This document shows, in pieces, positions 1 through 10,362 of a DNA stretch of 64,000 nt. The translations under genes and the position numbers were made by a program. Numbering within the stretch: the first letter of the stretch is position 1; every line of letters starts with the position of its first letter. The stretch lies in contig CBFFRP010000281.1 of the NCBI GenBank assembly GCA_965644295.1, forward strand, positions 1 to 64,000, written 5' to 3'. This DNA is from Paraphysomonas bandaiensis. Lineage: Eukaryota; Chrysophyceae. The notes under the pieces are model-generated. The model worked only from the letters and a program-made list of their open reading frames with translations. It did not search any database and was not told the origin of the DNA.

Positions 1-1633
1 CTGATGCCATTCTCCATCTCACCTCTTCAGCTAACTCCCCTTTGAATACTGTTCCTCCTCTTATCTCCGCTAATATTCTCATGGGTGACATATTCGCAGT
101 ATGCGCTGCTGCATAAAGACTATCAAAGAACTGGACACAATCCACTCTCTTCACCATTCCTGCAGAGCGTCCTAAAGCATCAAAGTCTATAGGTTGGAAT
201 CTCAGCTTTCCTGCAGTCTCCATCCTCATCCATCGAGGTATGGGTATCTTCCCCAATAAGTCAAACACATGCTGCGCAACATTCCGAGTCCTTAGAAAAC
301 TCTGACACTTTTCCTCTAATTGCCTATCCAAACTACTCTTGTACTCTTTTCCCACCATATTACACCAGCGGCAGAATGTTTTATATCCACATGTCTCTGC
401 TTCTTCCCGTGTCATAGTCTGTATTTCTGATAAAGGTCCTCTCATCACTCCCTTCCTATATACTCCTGCGTCGTTCTCCCATTCATCAACTTCCTCCACT
501 ACACGCATCCTGTCTGAGGTCCTTCCATTGCTATCACACATGCTCTCTTCTTTCTGTATCCACAACATCCTTGCCTTCTCTGATAACTCCTTCCTAGCAG
601 CTAACAGCGCCTCTTGCTGAGCCTCCACATACTGTATCCTCTCCCCTATTCGGTTTAGTCCAGTCAGCTGGCTAAGCATCTTTATACCCGTCTCCATACT
701 ACCACTCAATAGTCTACTTCGATTCCGGAGCCAATATTCACACGCCTGACGGTGCGCTGCAGTCAACCCTTCATTCCCTACTCCTATCTCTAATTCTCTC
801 ATCAACAGTCGGTGCAACTCTCTTTCACTCTGTACACTTCTACTTAATCTCCCAATCTGTCCTTTTACACTCCGTTCTCTACTAGGCTCCACCAGCCATT
901 CAGGTACTCTCATGTGTTTTTCTATCTCTTCACCAAGACCTCTGGATAGGTCCCTAAAATTCACTTCTCTCACATAATCCTCTCTTTTACTATATCCAGG
1001 ACCTCCTGATGGGCCCCTCAAATCTTCATCTTTCATATAATCATCTCTTCTGTCATATCCAGGACCTCCTAATGGGCCCCTTAAATCTTCATCTTTCATA
1101 TAATCATCTCCAGGACCTCCTGATGGGCCCCTCACATCATCTGCTCTTGCGTAATCATCTCTCCTTTTAATCTTCTCTTCTCTTCCTGTGCTCCTCCACG
1201 AGCTCTTCATATCATTTCTACTACTCCTATCCCCCATCTCCAGGTCTCTGCCTCCAAGAATAGGATCACGCATCCATTCTATCTGCTCTGTAGACCTTCC
1301 AGACCAATTGGGTTGGGTTCCACCTTTCCTGTCATCCATACTCTGCATCCTCAGTCCGTGCTCCAATAGGTCCTTCTGTGCATGGGACCGCAGTTCCTCC
1401 TTAGTCTCCTGTCTCTCCTCTCCCTCATGGTCTAGGCTGATACTCTCAATGTCTCCCTCTTCTGGCAAAGGCTCTCTCGGAAATCGTGCCGATAGTGCGC
1501 TGGGTGACGCATGGCTGAGTTGATCACTCCCAACCACCGTACCCAGCCCACGTTGTCCACCAAGTGTAACGACTACGGGTGATTGAGCCTCGCTATCATG
1601 ACTAACATTGCTGGTCTTATCATCCCTGTCCAT
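1..1633 (-). CDS. Gag-like ORF of an LTR retrotransposon, 3' end outside window
   Basis: One uninterrupted minus-strand frame of at least 544 codons runs from the ATG at 1633 to the window edge; an in-frame TAA lies 16 codons upstream and no ATG intervenes, so this start is firm. The product is hydrophilic and charged. Residues about 165-235 hold degenerate tandem units containing the core DDYMKDEDLRGPSGGPGY, repeated three times (core RGPSGGPG). The middle and C-terminal part is alpha-helical, rich in Arg, Glu and Leu, with a CRWCNM segment, and looks like a capsid-type domain. It lies about 300 bp downstream of an LTR and a primer-binding site on the same strand, which is why I call it Gag-like. 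I see no zinc knuckle, protease or reverse transcriptase before the edge; these would be expected further left. A host gene is possible but less likely. Confidence 0.6.
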   Translation of the reverse strand, partial: MDRDDKTSNVSHDSEAQSPVVVTLGGQRGLGTVVGSDQLSHASPSALSARFPREPLPEEGDIESISLDHEGEERQETKEELRSHAQKDLLEHGLRMQSMDDRKGGTQPNWSGRSTEQIEWMRDPILGGRDLEMGDRSSRNDMKSSWRSTGREEKIKRRDDYARADDVRGPSGGPGDDYMKDEDLRGPLGGPGYDRRDDYMKDEDLRGPSGGPGYSKREDYVREVNFRDLSRGLGEEIEKHMRVPEWLVEPSRERSVKGQIGRLSRSVQSERELHRLLMRELEIGVGNEGLTAAHRQACEYWLRNRSRLLSGSMETGIKMLSQLTGLNRIGERIQYVEAQQEALLAARKELSEKARMLWIQKEESMCDSNGRTSDRMRVVEEVDEWENDAGVYRKGVMRGPLSEIQTMTREEAETCGYKTFCRWCNMVGKEYKSSLDRQLEEKCQSFLRTRNVAQHVFDLLGKIPIPRWMRMETAGKLRFQPIDFDALGRSAGMVKRVDCVQFFDSLYAAAHTANMSPMRILAEIRGGTVFKGELAEEVRWRMAS

Positions 1634-1946
1634 GTGCACAGGTGATGTGGGGTAGGATAGTCTTCTCACAACACTCTTCACTTAACTTCCTCTTCTTACT
1701 CTTTACTTCGCTACTTCTTAACTTTCAACTCAACTACGATATCAACTTTCACTATTATATCTAAAACTCCATATCCTTCTACCTATATCCCCATAGTTAA
1801 TTCTAGAAGTGGTTTCCCAGCCATAAATAGCTAGTTTTCTACTTCCAGAAATAATCATATAGAAATCCCTTAACATCCTGCTATCTACTCCTATATCGTC
1901 CTACAGAATACCTACGTATACCATCATAATACTGTACGGGTTACCA
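1634..1946 (-). other. 5' untranslated leader of the LTR element
   Basis: Between the LTR and the gag-like ATG there is about 310 bp of non-coding leader, starting with the primer-binding site at about 1934-1946. It is pyrimidine-rich on the plus strand near 1680-1750. No other feature is seen. Confidence 0.45.
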
Positions 1947-2123
1947 TGAACGTCCGTTACATCCGTATATGTACGGGTAGTTCCGGTACACTCCAACCCT
2001 ATATCTGGCCTTAATACTCGTATCTTCTGATCTAATCATAACTACCATCTACATCTCATCTCATACTACAACCTACATCACTTCATCTTATTCTTCAGCC
2101 ATAACAACCTCCTAAATCACCCA
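1947..2123 (-). repeat. 5' LTR (177 bp) with adjacent primer-binding site
   Basis: Read on the minus strand the segment starts TGGGTGATTTA and ends GGACGTTCA, so it has TG...CA termini. It is followed directly (1946 downwards) by TGGTAACCCGTAC, which begins with the TGG expected of a primer-binding site pairing with a tRNA 3' CCA. A second copy of the same LTR, without internal sequence, lies at 17761-17964. The two copies agree over most of their length but differ by indels. The gag-like frame begins about 300 bp further downstream. Confidence 0.65.
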
Positions 2124-2233
2124 TACTTGTCATACCCAATTTTGCTACACCTGGAATGAACTACTGGCTACAATTCATATGAAATTACGAAGATTGCAGT
2201 TACGTGCAGTGCCGAAAAATATATATTATTTAT

Positions 2234-2300
2234 TATTCAACCTAGCCAAATTAGTTGAATTTCCTAGTCATACTATTTTCGGTGTGACTAGAAAATTCAA
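2234..2300. repeat. GACTAGG-type MITE fragment, copy A
   Basis: This 67-bp piece matches, almost base for base over about 50 bp, the left end of the MITE at 26533 (TTGAATTTCCTAGTCATACT then ATTTTCGGTGT). It ends with the inverted motif GTGACTAGAAAATTCAA, so it can fold back on itself. It is probably a solo end or a very short deletion derivative. Confidence 0.6.
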
Positions 2301-2510
2301 AATTGGGATGTCACTGGACTAATATATATTCGATGAATATAACATGTAGCCAAATGTGTAAAGCACTTATCGCGCCATGCCACACAATAAAACAGAAGTA
2401 CACTTGTTACACACAACCAGAGATAACTTGTTACTTTATAATTCTAGAAGACTTTATAATATTTCCGACCACACAAAATATCTGCAGACTATAAAAACGT
2501 GGTCATACAG

Positions 2511-3266
2511 TTATTTTACTCGCAATATATCAGGTACAGAACCGTCATACACTTCCCATTGAATGGACTGCATATATTTCTGCAGTATTGGATGTCTACA
2601 TTCAACGGGAATTATACTGTGCCCAACCATTTCAGGGTCAAGAGAATAAAGAACTTTCCAATTCGATGTGTTTCCAAGAACAGTAACGTAACTCTTTATA
2701 TGGCATACCAGTGATGAATCAAGAGGTAAGCTTTCCGAGAACATGAGTTTTAATGAGTTCAAAATATCTTCATTTTCTTTACTTTTAGCACGTGATAATG
2801 TGAACCCAAATATATCACCGACAACAATGAAGTAGCCTACTTGTCCGGCTTCATTATTCTCTGTTGAAGTAAAAACTTTCGCCGCAAAGTCACCCTCTTG
2901 CCGATGCACAACCCTATTCCAAATCTCTTTGTAATCATCGCCAGGAAGAACTCCATCTTCCTCGATTTCATCATCAGATAAAAAATTGATGAGTCCGACA
3001 TCTGGTGGACCCAGCGGTCGATAGTCGATGACGCGGTCCCATGTTAGATATGAGGTTGATTTATCAAAACGTATGCTGCCTGCAAATGATTTCAAAATCA
3101 GAGGATCGTAGGTTTCATTGCTAGGGTCAAATCTAATGTCGATAAACAAGCCCGTGTGAGACTGCAGCCAATAAACGGATTTAACCTGCTCATTCTCCGG
3201 GCCGAGTGCGTCTCGCGGCTCAAACAATTTTGTACGCTTCCACAAGCCTGTAAAGTCAGCACTCAT
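2511..3266 (-). CDS. Conserved-looking orphan, possible HRI1-like protein
   Basis: A single-exon gene of 251 codons starting at a true ATG (MSADFTGLWKRTKLFE). It has no signal peptide or membrane segment. The sequence is rich in predicted beta strands with aromatic turns (GLFIDIRF, VGYFIVVGDIFGFTLSRAK) and ends in IQWEVYDG. The order of elements, with a long beta-rich body and a C-terminal strand containing WEV, recalls the fungal HRI1 family and other lipocalin-like small-molecule-binding folds. That is an impression from memory and no motif proves it. The frame has normal codon composition and no repeats, so I regard it as a real gene. The neighbour on the same strand begins 1.2 kb away. 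Confidence 0.6.
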   Translation of the reverse strand: MSADFTGLWKRTKLFEPRDALGPENEQVKSVYWLQSHTGLFIDIRFDPSNETYDPLILKSFAGSIRFDKSTSYLTWDRVIDYRPLGPPDVGLINFLSDDEIEEDGVLPGDDYKEIWNRVVHRQEGDFAAKVFTSTENNEAGQVGYFIVVGDIFGFTLSRAKSKENEDILNSLKLMFSESLPLDSSLVCHIKSYVTVLGNTSNWKVLYSLDPEMVGHSIIPVECRHPILQKYMQSIQWEVYDGSVPDILRVK

Positions 3267-4481
3267 TCTTGAAGGGATGAGCCAGGGAGTGTGTTGCGAT
3301 TTAGAGTAATGGACTCATCAAAGCAGTTGAAATGAATATCGTTGTCTCCTACAATACAGGAGTATTTGTCGTCTACTGGGGATTTTTAAGAACTAATTTT
3401 CCTTAAAAATGGAGATTTTATACTTCTTTGGCTTCATTTTTGTGCTCCTGTATGTGCAGCACAAGCAGCAGCTCACCATATAGTCGATGAAGCTGAACAT
3501 ACACCATCCAGATATGATATCTAGATATCTGCACATCTATATCCCGATGTACATGTAGATCCCACCGCACTCTGCATTGAACTCTCATCGCTTGAGGTAT
3601 TTTTTTTCGAAATTCCAAATACTGATTTATGACTATTCCATGGCCATGGATGGTACTGGCGTGGAGCTGATGCCTTGAGTGCTTACATCGACTTTACTCG
3701 TTGCTTGGGAGCATAACGTTAAAGAGTGAGACAGAATGCTTATACAGATTCTGAAGCGTCTGGAGCTAGTATTGTAATAACCAGCTATTCGGTTATTTAT
3801 ACTCTGGTCGTATCCCGGTATCACTGTATCACTCTGTTAACCAGGAAAAGTTCTCGTTGTGATAGCCATGCGTGTAGCATGGTGTCAGAAACATAGTACA
3901 AGGATTATTGTTTGTCATTTTTGAGCAGACTGTAACTTGGCTACGTCACAGAGGCAATATCAAAACGAAATATCAACAGGCAACCGTAAGTTCTGAGATG
4001 GGAGAAGATTTGCGCAGAGTACAACTTTGTCAACATTACTTCTACTACAACTCTAAAGTTATGTCATACAGGGTTACGTATTTGCTTTCTAAAGTATCTG
4101 TCCTTCGTATATTTCTATACGGTGTGATGATGGCAGCACTAATGACGAACCAAAGAAGTAATCGATTTAGACTGCTGCAGCCAGCTACGAGGATAGGTTA
4201 TTTGTGTTTTGTGAATAAATATATTTTTATATATTTATGTAGTCTTAAAACGTTGCGTTATGGACTTAGAAAACTCAGTTTTCGTGCGCAGTTTTCAGAA
4301 TATAATGATTGATATTTATTCCAACGAAACTGTTTTCAAGTGTTTATAAAGTGTAAAGCCTTATTATGTTGACAGTACTGTTCATACATGAGCATGATAT
4401 CATGTACATATACTCTATACATCTACAGCTAATCCTAACCACAAAACTCTCGGACTAGTGATATATGCATTCCGGAATTAG
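3267..4481. other. Intergenic, no supported gene
   Basis: Only short frames without family resemblance or proper ATG context occur here, on both strands. The longest (3908-4312, plus) opens with TTG and has an amino-acid composition typical of random AT-rich DNA. No repeat copy was recognised. Confidence 0.5.
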
Positions 4482-6276
4482 CTACGACAAAGCACTGTCG
4501 TCACCGGGATAAGCCCAGTAGTCTAATTCGTTGTTACAGTCGCCGTCCCAAAAGTCTGACATTGTTTCATCATGTAAATAGCATTCACCGTTAGAATATG
4601 TCATAGAATCGCAACTATATTGCGATAGTTTCAGTAGCTGAGTGCACATGTAATCCTTCATCAGCCCATAACCACGACATTTCTACAAAAATAATACTAA
4701 GAACTCGTATGCCATGAATGACTGTCCGCACCTCAGTGTGTCCGCCATGTCCGCACCGAGACATTGACTTTGTGACTTTCATCATGTACTTCTCTAGCAT
4801 GCCGTTATCCACTGATACTCGACACTTGGAAGGATTCATGATGTCATCGTTAGTGTTCTTGGCACCCTCGGCCCAAACCACAAATTCATCTCCTGTTGTC
4901 ATTACATCTTCAAATCCCGCGATCTTCTCTCGTTCATAAATTATCCACCTCAGAGGAGTCGATTTGAAGATGCATTCAAGTTCATTGTAGTTATACAACA
5001 CTACAGAGAGCTCACATTCACTATGAGGCATCTGCCTCACAGACCTCATGGAAGGGAGAGCAGCTGACCCCGTCGGCCACAGGAAATCCACCACCTCTTC
5101 AAGGGCAATCGCAATATCACGGCGCATATCCATCTCATAACTCAGCCCTGGCAACTCTTACACCTGCGAAAATATTGCCGAGAGGTAGTACCTACCTAGA
5201 AACTTCAGGCCGGTCACAGACATTGCCTCCTTGACACCACTGTGCTGCGCGACCACCATTTCAAGAGCCTCAGCGCGACCGATCTCAAACAAATATCGCT
5301 TATCCTCGCAGGATGTAGAATCCGACAGTACTGAATTAAATCGAGTGTCTGATACATCTGAAGTACAGTGTCAATTAGACACAGCACATGTGAGACACAA
5401 TACAGCGTATTACGCACCGTTTATCTTAGCGTGCAGAGGGTTGCGCACAATTATGATCATGTGGGTGACACCTCCGACCCGTTGTAGAACCTCCGCCATC
5501 CACGAAATATCTACTCCATTGGCCCAGGCATCCGTCATGTGCACAGAAAGTGACTTTCTGTGCTCAAACGGTGATGGTCCGTATTGGTCAAACACTGTGC
5601 TAATGTGCTTGATAATCGCCTTCTTGTTGACATCAGAATACTTTGAGGGATTATATTCCGCCCACTTATCGGCCAGTGAATTGTTCCTCAGCTTCTGCTG
5701 GAGTTGTAGTTCTCCCCCATTTATAATACCATACTGCTCCTCTAGAACTTGCATCATCGTTGCACAACCCACTTTACCATGAAAGCTAAAGAATACAATA
5801 TTACCATTGTCATGTGTCCTTGATTCAATGTCTGTATTTTCTTCAGAGTCACGCACACCCGAATCTGTACCATCCACATGCGGTTGCTTTGGTGGACCTT
5901 TCGACAACAATCTACTCCCCGCATACTCATTACGCTGAGTTGCTGCAGGATGCCTTTTCATAATCTCATCCATTGATTTCACATTTACCAGATCAGAACC
6001 AGAAATATCAGTAGTTGAGAACATACTAAGGTCAAAAAGAAAGTTTTCGTTCCCATCACTGTTCATCTGTTCCCACAGTGAGAGCGCTTGGACCCCATAT
6101 AACAATACAAAACACAATACACACGCACACAACACTACAGCGGTGTACAATCCCCACCCACGTCTCCGATTCCCATGAACCTTGTCATCTGATTGACCTG
6201 AGTCCGTATCAAGGAATAATGGCAGGGTGTGGGACTGTTTACGCCGAAAGAGTTTAGTGGGAGATGCTGAGTCCAT
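4482..6276 (-). CDS. Type II membrane protein, sulfotransferase-like (tentative)
   Basis: Four exons on the minus strand, with introns at 5358-5417, 5148-5195 and 4683-4731 (all GT...AG, 48-60 bp), give about 545 residues. I chose the ATG at 6276 (MDSASPTKLFRRKQSH); an in-frame ATG at 6483 is possible. A basic cytosolic tail of about 45 residues precedes one membrane helix (LYTAVVLCACVLCFVLLYG), the layout of a Golgi type II enzyme. The lumenal part has a strand-loop IVFFSFHGKVGCATMM, placed like a sulfotransferase PAPS-binding loop, and MIIIVRNPL, placed like the 3'-phosphate motif. Neither is a textbook match. The C-terminus (last exon) is Cys- and Asp-rich. The family assignment is inference; the exon structure is well supported because every junction restores the frame. 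Confidence 0.6.
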
Positions 6277-7605
6277 TTCACCGAATATTATTACACTGCT
6301 ATAGGCGTAAGTATGAGACTTGGTAAAATACTGGTGAGTAGTAGGAGTAGATGGAGGAAATAGGAAGATATCAGGTTTGTTGAGGTCTGCAGTTCTAGAG
6401 TTTATATATGATGGACTGCAGTGCAGTATCCCATATCCATATGCTTTCCAATTGGAAAATAGCTTCAAAAACCCGCACAACACGAAAATATTGCCACTTT
6501 CTCAGCATTTTGGAATAGAATGTATACCAGTATACACAGTTAACGACCAATCAGCAAGCACATGTGTAGTCTCTGTATAATCGAAAGGTTGGCCTGACTG
6601 TTTATCAGCACGACTGCTTCGCTCACATTGCGATATGTCCCTTAAGACAACTTACGGTTGTAGCAATTTCCTGTCTGTGGTCCCGCCTATTCCACTACAG
6701 AACCCCCAATCACACTTTCAGGTGAAAGCAGCATATATTGAACTAACGTAAGACTGTCGCAGAGCATCGAGCAGCAAGACATCCCGGAATTTCATGAGTA
6801 TGTGCCATTGAGAGATAAGCATAACTATACGTATGTATATCGAGTAGTGCGTTTATGTATATACGTAGCCATCCACAAGTGGATTATTTAAATGTCACTG
6901 TAAGATAAATGCAAACACACTGCTTCTCAGTCATTCTCCACTGTAAAAGTAGCTGTTAGTCTCACTCTTCACACCTGCTTGAACAATCTTGTTTAATTAC
7001 GTGATAACGAAAACATAATAAACACTGTTTTGAGCCTGATACACATCCAATAAACTCCAAAAAATTATAGTGTAGTACAGATATCGTTTCATGCTGATAC
7101 TGATAACGTACAAAAAGCAACTCTAAACCTGGACAAGTTTTCGGGTGTATATATAGGGGCCAATTAAGTCAATAACTTCAATGACGAACGAAACCTAGAC
7201 GAAGAAGACTGTAGTTTATTGGATTAGAACTGAAGTTGTATCTTAATTGTAAGAGTTACATAAATCAATAATAAGTGTAAAGGCTGAACTTTAGTGGTAT
7301 CACATCCATATATTATATTCCCAGCAAAATGAATTCTCGATTCAATATCTTGAAATTATGTACTTGAAGCGTACAACTACACCGAGCCTTATTCATCAGC
7401 TAAATTACATATTCAATCTGAATAATACAATTTTTCTAATTGTAGCAAACAGTTTTCTCAATACTTTTACTAACTCATTTGAGTTTCATAAACCAATATC
7501 GACACATCAGTCCCACGATACACAAAAGTTGTACAAAACACGATACCAGGTCACTGCAATTCAGCTACAAACTAGTATCGTAACTAGCGTTTCGAGAAAA
7601 AGTCA
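6277..7605. other. Intergenic between two minus-strand genes
   Basis: AT-rich DNA with no frame I can support. It should contain the promoter and 5' UTR of the sulfotransferase-like gene and the 3' UTR of the repeat protein. No repeat family seen elsewhere in the window was recognised here. Confidence 0.4.
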
Positions 7606-10362
7606 TCACTTCCATACGCCCCGCTTTATATTAGATTTTCGCCGACTTCGGGCTACTTGTACAGGGTGCAGTGAATATGGAAGCCGAGCTGCGCCATTAT
7701 TCTCTGAATAAGCTGACTTCTTCATTTTTCGGTGTGATGACGACTGATTTTTCAAGGGTCTAAGTTTTCCATGCTTTGTCGACGGCGTTACATTGTACAT
7801 TGACATACAAAACGAACACGATGCGTACTTACAAGGTGTCTTTCCACTTCCGGAGCAAGTGGTTTTCAGGACGAATATGTCTTTGTGTTGAATAGAACCA
7901 CCTGCTTTCAGAGTTGATGGAGATCGTGCCAGGCCCACTCGGGACTGGGTAGGACATAGTGTATATATGTCGCTATGTTTATTACCACTGCCAACACGAA
8001 AGGGTGACGCTGATGAAGTATGACATGCTGGTTTCGGAGGTCGAATAGTAGGGTCCAACACAAACAAATCCTCATGTTGCATCAGTCCACCAACTCTCAT
8101 GGAGCAAGGCGGGCGCGTCATTTTCGATGGAACGACAGAAGGTGATAATAAATTGTTGCATGACTTTGTTCGACGAAAACAAACACCCCGAGGTTGGTTA
8201 TTTAATATATTTCTACCTGGGCTAGAAGAATTCAAAACAAAAATATCAGTGTGACGACACGATAATCCGGTTATAAACGCCGGTACTGTTGAACGTTTCC
8301 TATTGTGCCTAGGTATATCTGTACATCCTCCAAGTACAAATATATCATCATAATCTCGTTTGAGGCCCGTTTTGAAAGAAGGTGATGTAGGTCGAGCTCC
8401 TGCCGACTTCGGCCGCACGGGATCCGGTTTCAATACATATATATCCTTGTAATCAGGTTTCAACCCTGTTCTAAGAGACGATGGTGATCTCACAAACTGA
8501 GGTTTAGAATCTGACGGCTTCAACACAAATATATCATCATAATCTCGTTTGAGGCCCGTTTTGAAAGAAGGTGATGTAGGTCGAGCTCCTGCCGACTTCG
8601 GCCGCACGGGATCCGGTTTCAATACATATATATCCTTGTAATCAGGTTTCAACCCTGTTCTAAGAGACGATGGTGATCTCACAAACTGAGGTTTAGAATC
8701 TGACGGCTTCAACACAAATATATCATCATAATCTCGTTTGAGGCCCGTTTTGAAAGAAGGTGATGTAGGTCGAGCTCCTGCCGACTTCGGCCGCACGGGA
8801 TCCGGTTTCAATACATATATATCCTTGTAATCAGGTTTCAACCCTGTTCTAAGAGACGATGGTGATCTCACAAACTGAGGTTTAGAATCTGACGGCTTCA
8901 ACACAAATATATCATCATAATCTCGTTTGAGGCCCGTTTTGAAAGAAGGTGATGTAGGTCGAGCTCCTGCCGACTTCGGCCGCACGGGATCCGGTTTCAA
9001 TACATATATATCCTTGTAATCAGGTTTCAACCCTGTTCTAAGAGACGATGGTGATCTCACAAACTGAGGTTTAGAATCTGACGGCTTCAACACAAATATA
9101 TCATCATAATCTCGTTTGAGGCCCGTTTTGAAAGAAGGTGATGTAGGTCGAGCTCCTGCTGACTTCGGCCGCACGGGATCCGGTTTCAATACATATATAT
9201 CCTTGTAATCAGGTTTCAACCCTGTTCTAAGAGACGATGGTGATCTCACAAACTGAGGTTTAGAATCTGACGGCTTCAACACAAATATATCATCATAATC
9301 TCGTTTGAGGCCCGTTTTGAAAGAAGGTGATGTAGGTCGAGCTCCTGCTGACTTCGGCCGCACGGGATCCGGTTTCAATACATATATATCCTTGTAATCA
9401 GGTTTCAACCCTGTTCTAAGAGACGATGGTGATCTCACAAACTGAGGTTTAGAATCTGACGGCTTCAACACAAATATATCATCATAATCTCGTTTGAGGC
9501 CCGTTTTGAAAGAAGGTGATGTAGGTCGAGCTCCTGCTGACTTCGGCCGCACGGGATCCGGTTTCAATACATATATATCCTTGTAATCAGGTTTCAACCC
9601 TGTTCTAAGAGACGATGGTGATCTCACAAACTGAGGTTTAGAATCTGACGGCTTCAACACAAATATATCATCATAATCTCGTTTGAGGCCCGTTTTGAAA
9701 GAAGGTGATGTAGGTCGAGCTCCTGCTGACTTCGGCCGCACGGGATCCGGTTTCAATACATATATATCCTTGTAATCAGGTTTCAACCCTGTTCTAAGAG
9801 ACGATGGTGATCTCACAAACTGAGGTTTAGAATCTGACGGCTTCAACACAAATATATCATCATAATCTCGTTTGAGGCCCGTTTTGAAAGAAGGTGATGT
9901 AGGTCGAGCTCCTGCTGACTTCGGCCGCACGGGATCCGGTTTCAATACATATATATCCTTGTAATCAGGTTTCAACCCTGTTCTAAGAGACGATGGTGAT
10001 CTCACAAACTGAGGTTTAGAATCTGACGGCTTCAACACAAATATATCATCATAATCTCGTTTGAGGCCCGTTTTGAAAGAAGGTGATGTAGGTCGAGCTC
10101 CTGCTGACTTCGGCCGCACGGGATCCGGTTTCAATACATATATATCCTTGTAATCAGGTTTCAACCCTGTTCTAAGAGACGATGGTGATCTCACAAACTG
10201 AGGTTTAGAATCTGACGGCTTCAACACAAATATATCATCATAATCTCGTTTGAGGCCCGTTTTGAAAGAAGGTGATGTAGGTCGAGCTCCTGCTGACTTC
10301 GGCCGCACGGGATCCGGTTTCAATACATATATATCCTTGTAATCAGGTGATGGGATGGGCAT
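7606..10362 (-). CDS. Tandem 63-residue repeat protein, unknown function
   Basis: Single frame of 918 codons from the ATG at 10362 (MPIPSPDYKDIYVLKP). The first two thirds are eleven copies of a bipartite 63-residue unit: half A (33 residues) has DYKDIYVLKPDPVRP and half B (30 residues) has DYDDIFVLKPSDSKP. Both halves share the pattern SP-S-(F/L)-(K/R)-T-G-L-K-x-D-Y-x-D-I-(F/Y)-V-L. After the array the same motif continues in four or five strongly diverged copies (TDIFVLNSS, EDLFVLDP, SDIYTLCP, KDIFVLKTT), so the repeat is old but the array is recent. The protein is basic, Pro/Ser-rich and probably disordered, with short hydrophobic DIFVL stickers. There is no signal peptide or membrane segment. 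I do not recognise the family. A structural or cytoskeleton-binding role is a guess only. Confidence 0.7.
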   Translation of the reverse strand: MPIPSPDYKDIYVLKPDPVRPKSAGARPTSPSFKTGLKRDYDDIFVLKPSDSKPQFVRSPSSLRTGLKPDYKDIYVLKPDPVRPKSAGARPTSPSFKTGLKRDYDDIFVLKPSDSKPQFVRSPSSLRTGLKPDYKDIYVLKPDPVRPKSAGARPTSPSFKTGLKRDYDDIFVLKPSDSKPQFVRSPSSLRTGLKPDYKDIYVLKPDPVRPKSAGARPTSPSFKTGLKRDYDDIFVLKPSDSKPQFVRSPSSLRTGLKPDYKDIYVLKPDPVRPKSAGARPTSPSFKTGLKRDYDDIFVLKPSDSKPQFVRSPSSLRTGLKPDYKDIYVLKPDPVRPKSAGARPTSPSFKTGLKRDYDDIFVLKPSDSKPQFVRSPSSLRTGLKPDYKDIYVLKPDPVRPKSAGARPTSPSFKTGLKRDYDDIFVLKPSDSKPQFVRSPSSLRTGLKPDYKDIYVLKPDPVRPKSAGARPTSPSFKTGLKRDYDDIFVLKPSDSKPQFVRSPSSLRTGLKPDYKDIYVLKPDPVRPKSAGARPTSPSFKTGLKRDYDDIFVLKPSDSKPQFVRSPSSLRTGLKPDYKDIYVLKPDPVRPKSAGARPTSPSFKTGLKRDYDDIFVLKPSDSKPQFVRSPSSLRTGLKPDYKDIYVLKPDPVRPKSAGARPTSPSFKTGLKRDYDDIFVLGGCTDIPRHNRKRSTVPAFITGLSCRHTDIFVLNSSSPGRNILNNQPRGVCFRRTKSCNNLLSPSVVPSKMTRPPCSMRVGGLMQHEDLFVLDPTIRPPKPACHTSSASPFRVGSGNKHSDIYTLCPTQSRVGLARSPSTLKAGGSIQHKDIFVLKTTCSGSGKTPCKYASCSFCMSMYNVTPSTKHGKLRPLKNQSSSHRKMKKSAYSENNGAARLPYSLHPVQVARSRRKSNIKRGVWK
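8336..10348 (-). repeat. 189-bp coding minisatellite, about 10.65 units
   Basis: The unit is exactly 189 bp (63 codons), so the array stays in frame. The units I compared are identical except for one silent Ser codon: TCG in the four units nearest the 3' end of the gene (plus-strand gccgac at about 8402, 8588, 8780 and 8969) and TCA in the remaining seven (gctgac from about 9159 on). Such uniformity points to recent unequal crossing-over or gene conversion. Confidence 0.95.

Noticed and set aside
3908-4312. 134-codon plus-strand frame
   Set aside because: Opens with TTG, composition typical of random AT-rich DNA, no domain or neighbour support.
8336-10348. CRISPR-like array (identical units)
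   Set aside because: Units are contiguous with no variable spacers and encode protein in frame, in a eukaryotic genome.
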